A stretch of DNA of 12,037 nucleotides from Larix sibirica (lineage: Eukaryota > Streptophyta > Pinopsida > Pinales > Pinaceae): the NCBI GenBank assembly GCA_004151065.3, contig NWUY0300002596.1, positions 32,054-44,090 of the forward strand, written 5' to 3'. Below the pieces are notes generated by a model that was not told where the DNA came from, made no database searches, and saw nothing but the letters and a program-made list of their open reading frames with translations. Made by a program: the position numbers and the translations under genes. This document shows, in pieces, positions 7,623 through 12,037 of this stretch (position 1 is its first letter; each line of letters starts with the position of its first letter).

Positions 7623-8185
7623 AATAGTGAGGGATAAGAAATTCAAAGTGAATTCTTGTTAAGACCAAATGAGCATTCGTTAGGCAATGGTACCACAAAA
7701 AAAAATTACTTGAAAGGCCTAATAAGACCTACCATGGATTGGATCAAGGAACAACTGTGTAGATTCCCAATTTGTATGCACATCCTGAAGAGCACAAATA
7801 GGAGATACACCTAAAAAATGTATAGTAAAATAAAAGGGTATTATCCTTGTGTTGGATGGGGCTTGTTGTAGTCGCAAGTCATGTCGAGGCCCAGGGAACC
7901 TCAAAGGGCACGTAAAACGATCTTGTGCTGCACCATAATATAAAACCACAGACCTTGTAATGGTATTCATTAATGACCGTCAATATAGGCTCGAGATGAA
8001 TGACCATGGGCGCGTCTTATACTCACGGATTGAACTACCTATATGTACATCAATGCTATTACAAATATGTGTTTTCAAATTTTTCTTGTGCTCATGTTAG
8101 GCTATATTATGCTCATGTGATGTTCATGATTATAATAATTGATATAAATGTTTTACATTGGAAAGCAATTTGAAAAATGATTAAA

Positions 8186-8223
8186 GGTACTTGAGAAGAA
8201 GTACCACCATACAAGAAGTATGG
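8186..8223 (+). promoter_or_regulatory. Twin perfect hairpins (copy B)
   Basis: The arms GGTACTT (8186-8192) and AAGTACC (8199-8205), then CCATAC (8207-8212) and GTATGG (8218-8223), are identical to those at 1794-1831. The only difference is one loop base (GAGAAG instead of GAGAAT). It sits about 390 bases before the polypurine tract, as in copy A. Confidence 0.6.
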
Positions 8224-8597
8224 ATGTAAAGGTTGATTATGGAAAATTTATGTTTCATGAGATGAAAATACATAATTAAATGTTGTTTTAGATTATGAAT
8301 GTTATAGTTGTCATATTGACCGATGTTACAGGTACATCTTCAAGGGTAAAGAATTATCATAGAAAACAACAATAGTATGTGTAGAAGAAAATTATTGTTT
8401 ATGGTTCTCTTGACTTGAGAAATCATATTTATGCATGTGCTTTTGGAAATTCCTTGTAATGTTTGTTTGAAGAATAGGTATCAAAAAGGAGATGCCAAAT
8501 CAAACAAAGATAACTAAGGGATGACAATTGCAAAGGAACTCGAAAGTTGAAGACAAAATTTTAAAGAGCATGAACACCGAGGATGGTGTTAATTCTT

Positions 8598-8610
8598 AAG
8601 GGGGGAAGGA
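8598..8610 (+). other. Polypurine tract (copy B)
   Basis: AAGGGGGGAAGGA precedes LTR 2 directly and is identical to the tract at 2206-2218. Together with the primer site at 5647 it delimits a full internal region. Confidence 0.92.
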
Positions 8611-9839
8611 TTTAACATCCCTCTTTTTTCCCTATTATTTTGTAATCGAAAATATAACTATCAAAAATGTAACTATGTACTTGCTTCTGGTGAGGATCTC
8701 AATGCCAAGGACCCACCAGTAAATATTGTAAATATTGTTATTTATTTCCTAAGTTGTAATTGTTAATTATAGACCTAGGAGACTGAATATTTGACACAAC
8801 TAAAACGACGAGGGCAACATGAATCCACCAAGGGAGAGGTTGATGGAATGGAATCCATGGGAATCCAGCTACTGATAAGGGTTTCATTTTGGTGCCTTGA
8901 GCACTATAAAAAGAGTGAACTAATAATGTTTGTGGTGGAATTAAAATCTTATAAGTGTCAGCTTAAGTAGGGTCTTACATAAACAAAATGACAAAACAAT
9001 TTCTCTATGCTTGCTACAGAATAACAAGTTACTATTTTTAGCATGACGTTATCTATTTATCATCCTAAACAAGGACAAAAGATGTCTAGCACATATTTTA
9101 ATTAGCTCGACAAATACCCTCAGATACTAAGGAGAAAACTAAATCCTATTATAAAGTGAGGGATCATATCTAAAATATATAGTCGATTACATAAAATTAC
9201 CTTATTTTATCTATAAAAATGTAGGGGACAAATGATTATTGTCCTAGAAGCTACAAGATGTTAAAGGATAATAATCCCTAAAAAGATAAATATAATTGAT
9301 ATATGTAATATATTTATACATTAGATACATATAAGTAATTATATAATATGTTTTTTTTAACATTTATACATAAGGAAAACCCCAAGTAAACTATTACATT
9401 TTTTATAAACTTGACCAAAAGAGAAGAACTGCATTCGGAAGGAGCGGGTTCTCCATGAGAGATAACCGGAATTCCTTCACAACATATTTTGGAATTGATA
9501 ACAACTACTTAGAGGAGGTTGCGTTAAAGTCTCTGCAAGAAAAGTGGGTTCCCTTGTTTGACTGAATGTTGTCTAATTCTTCCTAAACGAGAAAGATCCA
9601 CGACTCTCCTTTTTAAGAGAGTTAAATCCATGTGGCTGATTGAAGGCCAGCTGGAGATAGTGAAATAGGAGAATCTTCACTAAGCAAAGAGGATTTCCCA
9701 AAGCAAGCAAGAAAAAAACTCAAGTATATATATTTTATATGGTCACAATAGAGAGGGGGCAACTCTCCCACTGTGGAATCTGCTACATAGATTATATTTT
9801 ATATGTTGTTGCATTGGGTTGTTTTTTTTATGAAATGGT

Positions 9840-9994
9840 GATCTCTACATCATTGATCATTGCGTTATTTGATCATTGCATTAGGTATCACTGCATTATA
9901 GTGTTAAACATATGTATTATCGTAGCTCATTGACAGAGAATGGTGTTCCTTGTATTAGATGATCGCTGCATCATATTCTAGATCTCTGCATCAC
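9840..9994 (+). repeat. Degenerate GATC/TGCAT short repeats in LTR 2
   Basis: This is the counterpart of 3387-3556. GATCTCTACATCATT, GATCATTGCGTTATTT and GATCATTGCATTAGG follow one another, and GATCGCTGCATCAT and GATCTCTGCATCAC come near the end. Here the third unit keeps the TGCATTA word that LTR 1 has lost (CACTAAATTA). Confidence 0.5.
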
Positions 9995-10201
9995 TTGTTT
10001 CTGCACTAACATATTGTTTTGATAGGAAATATATTCATGCATTTACATATTGCTAGAGAGAGCCCCTATATTTTGAGTATTTTATAGATTTATGGAAGGG
10101 AGCGAGCCTTCCTTATTTTACTACACAATTTGTTGCTATATAGAGTTGGGAAAAGGGCATGGCATGCTTTTGCTCTAAATTTTGTGTGGTGTAGTTTCAC
10201 A

Positions 10202-10423
10202 GTGGGAAAGGATGTCTCATCCATGAGCTCGATCCCCGTTCCTTTGTAGCAGGATTTAGTATGCGATAAGATTGGGGAAGGGACAGCTCTGTAAAAGAGA
10301 TTGATAAAACTTTTTAATGAGTTGCATTTGTATTCAGTTATGTACACTATATACTATTTAAATTCCTGCATTTTTTCTCTCTATGTGGGAACATGGAGAC
10401 TCTGTAAAAGAGCTCGGTCCCAC
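10202..10423 (+). repeat. GTGGGA...TCCCAC hairpin repeats in LTR 2
   Basis: Units at 10202-10237 and 10385-10423 keep the GTGGGA start and the GAGCTCGATCCC or AGCTCGGTCCCAC end. The unit between them has become GATTGATAAAAC and can no longer pair. This is the diverged counterpart of 3759-3978. Confidence 0.55.
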
Positions 10424-12037
10424 TTTATATTGTTTACTATTGCATTTGAGTTACCTTTTTGCATGAATATCCAAGGCGGGAACCCTCTCTCCTTTATTGC
10501 TTGGAAGGGCGTGGGCCTATCTTTTGAGTACTGATAGTTAGTTTTGGGGAAGATGTGAGTCATCGACTTGGTTGATACACAATTTCTAGAGGTGATAGCC
10601 CTTTTTTCCTTGTTGCACTGAGCTTCCTATGAGCGAAAAGTTTTCTTTTTATCTTGCGGATTTCTTGGTATAGTTTTGATTGAACAGAGTCGATCTCTGA
10701 AATAGATCATGCGATCTCTGAAAGAGATTACTTGGTAATGCGAGCTATGGAATCAATAAGGCATTAGCTTCCTTCTTAATAATTATGTTGCTAGTAGTAA
10801 TGTTCGAAAGTTAAAATATTTATACTATGGTCAGATATAGAATTAGTGCAATCCTTGCCTCTATTCTCTATCATAATTGAGTTAAATTGAAGGGTGGGAA
10901 TGAATGAATGTTGGGTCTGGAAGGTTTAGTCCCAATTCCATGGACATAATGAATATTAGGTTATAATTATCTAGGTGAATTGCCACTAGTTAATGAATGA
11001 GTGAATGATTAATCTTCGTAGTTGATCAGGAATTTCGGTAAAAGTGATTTCATACCCTAGTGGATTTGTTGCCTAGCTCGGGGGTGGCCGCTCGGTGGCA
11101 AGAATATACACCGGACAGAGAGACAAATGGTTGGGAGGAAAGTTGCAGTCAAACCTTTAGTCACATAAATCTACCAGATAAGTACCTTTTTTGTTATCAT
11201 GCCATTGTTAATAACAAGGTTTATAAGGATGCATTATTATGGTGTTGACTAAAATGATTGGATATGTAAATGTATGTTTTGAAGGATATTTTATTAATGA
11301 ATAGTTGTCATTATGTTTTATTTGAATCTTAATGTTATAGTAATGGGATTTCTCTGAAGATGTGCAAAGTTGCTTATTAATGTAAAGTTACAACATCATT
11401 CAACTTTTGCATTGTTATGATGAGTCAAGAAAATGGTTAGTGGTATACTAAATTATAAATAGTGTCCCATTGTCCGAATGGATTATTACAATGGATTTTT
11501 ATGACAACAAATATTCAATAGAATGATAGTTAGTCGAAATGGAAAAGAAGTTTGAATATCATGTAGAGATGAACGTTACCACGTTTTATACCTTAGTGTA
11601 CTTAGAAGTCTGTCCTTTAATATAGTACCTAAGGAGTAGGAGTCACCTAGTAAAATTGTATGATCTGATGGATAAGAGATATTGATACATTCACAGAGTT
11701 ATTGGTATGTTGTAAACCTTCTAGAAGAACTTTAAGGAATGTGTGCTAAGTGGCTAAAGTTAGCTATCCTAAAGAAAATGAACATCTCCTATAGAAGTAA
11801 ATTGTTTGGAGATGGGATATGGCTAAGGGGTTTAGACAAGATATTAGACAATAAATTTTAGCTGGCAGTTGAATTTCTTCTCATATTTATTGTATGTAGG
11901 GAAAATTTGATTAGGAATGTGCTATCAATAAATATTATGATTCAATAATCATAATGGATAATGTATTGGTTGTTTGTACCAGGATTAAGAGAAAGTTTAG
12001 ACTCCATTTCCTCATATAGTATAAAAGGAGTTTGGGT

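Larger units (their letters stand above)
5645..8610 (+). mobile_element. Complete non-coding internal region of LARD-type element (copy B)
   Basis: This 2966-base region runs from primer site to polypurine tract and is shorter than its own LTR. No gag, protease, reverse transcriptase, RNase H or integrase motif is readable on either strand, and no plus-strand frame of note exists, so the element cannot move by itself. Bases 5660-7390 hold nothing identifiable beyond an A-rich tract (6791-6820), an 11-bp tandem duplication (6834-6855) and an 8-bp hairpin (6386-6407). From 7391 come the diverged hairpin repeats, then the region shared with copy A, and the polypurine tract. Its autonomous partner is unknown; terminal motifs point to a plant Ty3/gypsy-like element, as an inference. 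Confidence 0.8.
8611..12037 (+). mobile_element. LTR 2 of LARD-type retrotransposon, cut by window end
   Basis: It starts TTTAACATCC (the expected TG has become TT) right after the polypurine tract and aligns with 2219-5606 throughout. By comparison with LTR 1 the terminus GTGTTACA would fall about 8 bases past the window. Most of it differs from LTR 1 at about 6-10% of sites in stretches counted by hand, but 11282-12037 is identical to 4851-5606. It contains a 40-base segment (9421-9460) missing from LTR 1. The minus-strand frame 10090-10347 and the GTG-started frame at 11060 match frames in LTR 1 but change more as protein than as DNA, so they are not called as genes. Confidence 0.88.

Overview
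The window looks like repeat-derived nuclear DNA of a seed plant. It is AT-rich and has no convincing intact gene. It is built from decayed long terminal repeat (LTR) retrotransposons. A large-genome plant, possibly a conifer, fits this picture, but the host is an inference and no host gene anchors it.

Layout. (1) 1-949 is the 5' end of one element on the minus strand: a degraded coding remnant (10-526), a weak tRNA-Met primer site (590-601) and the inner end of its LTR (604-949). A single N at 950 ends this block. (2) 951-2218 is the 3' part of the internal region of a second, plus-strand element. It has six 54-bp hairpin repeats (1044-1352), a non-coding region with twin perfect hairpins (1794-1831) and a polypurine tract (2206-2218). 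(3) 2219-5644 is a complete LTR of about 3.4 kb with ends TGTAA.../...GTTACA. It is interrupted by an N at 5607. (4) 5647-5658 is a perfect 12-nt primer binding site for initiator tRNA-Met. The internal region that follows (5645-8610) is about 3.0 kb, has no gag or pol, and ends with a diverged hairpin array (7391-7622), the same twin hairpins (8186-8223) and a polypurine tract (8598-8610). (5) 8611-12037 is a second copy of the LTR. It is cut by the window end about 8 bases before its expected terminus.

The plus-strand element is therefore a non-autonomous retrotransposon of the LARD type: long LTRs, a non-coding interior, and the cis-signals PBS and PPT intact. It would depend on proteins from a related, probably Ty3/gypsy-like, element. 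The order internal-LTR-internal-LTR with a period of about 6.4 kb is what recombination between LTRs gives. It is also what a misassembly would give.

Two points deserve attention. First, the two LTRs differ at roughly 6-10% of sites over most of their length (hand counts), yet 756 bases, 4851-5606 and 11282-12037, are identical. One copy stops exactly at the N and the other exactly at the window end, and after the N a 26-bp piece is repeated. This is most easily read as an assembly artefact. Second, the internal region carries hairpin repeats whose stems show compensatory changes between copies, plus a pair of perfect adjacent hairpins inside a 240-bp block that has changed far less than its surroundings. 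These are candidate RNA signals of the element. No host pathway, CRISPR array, rRNA or tRNA gene was seen.
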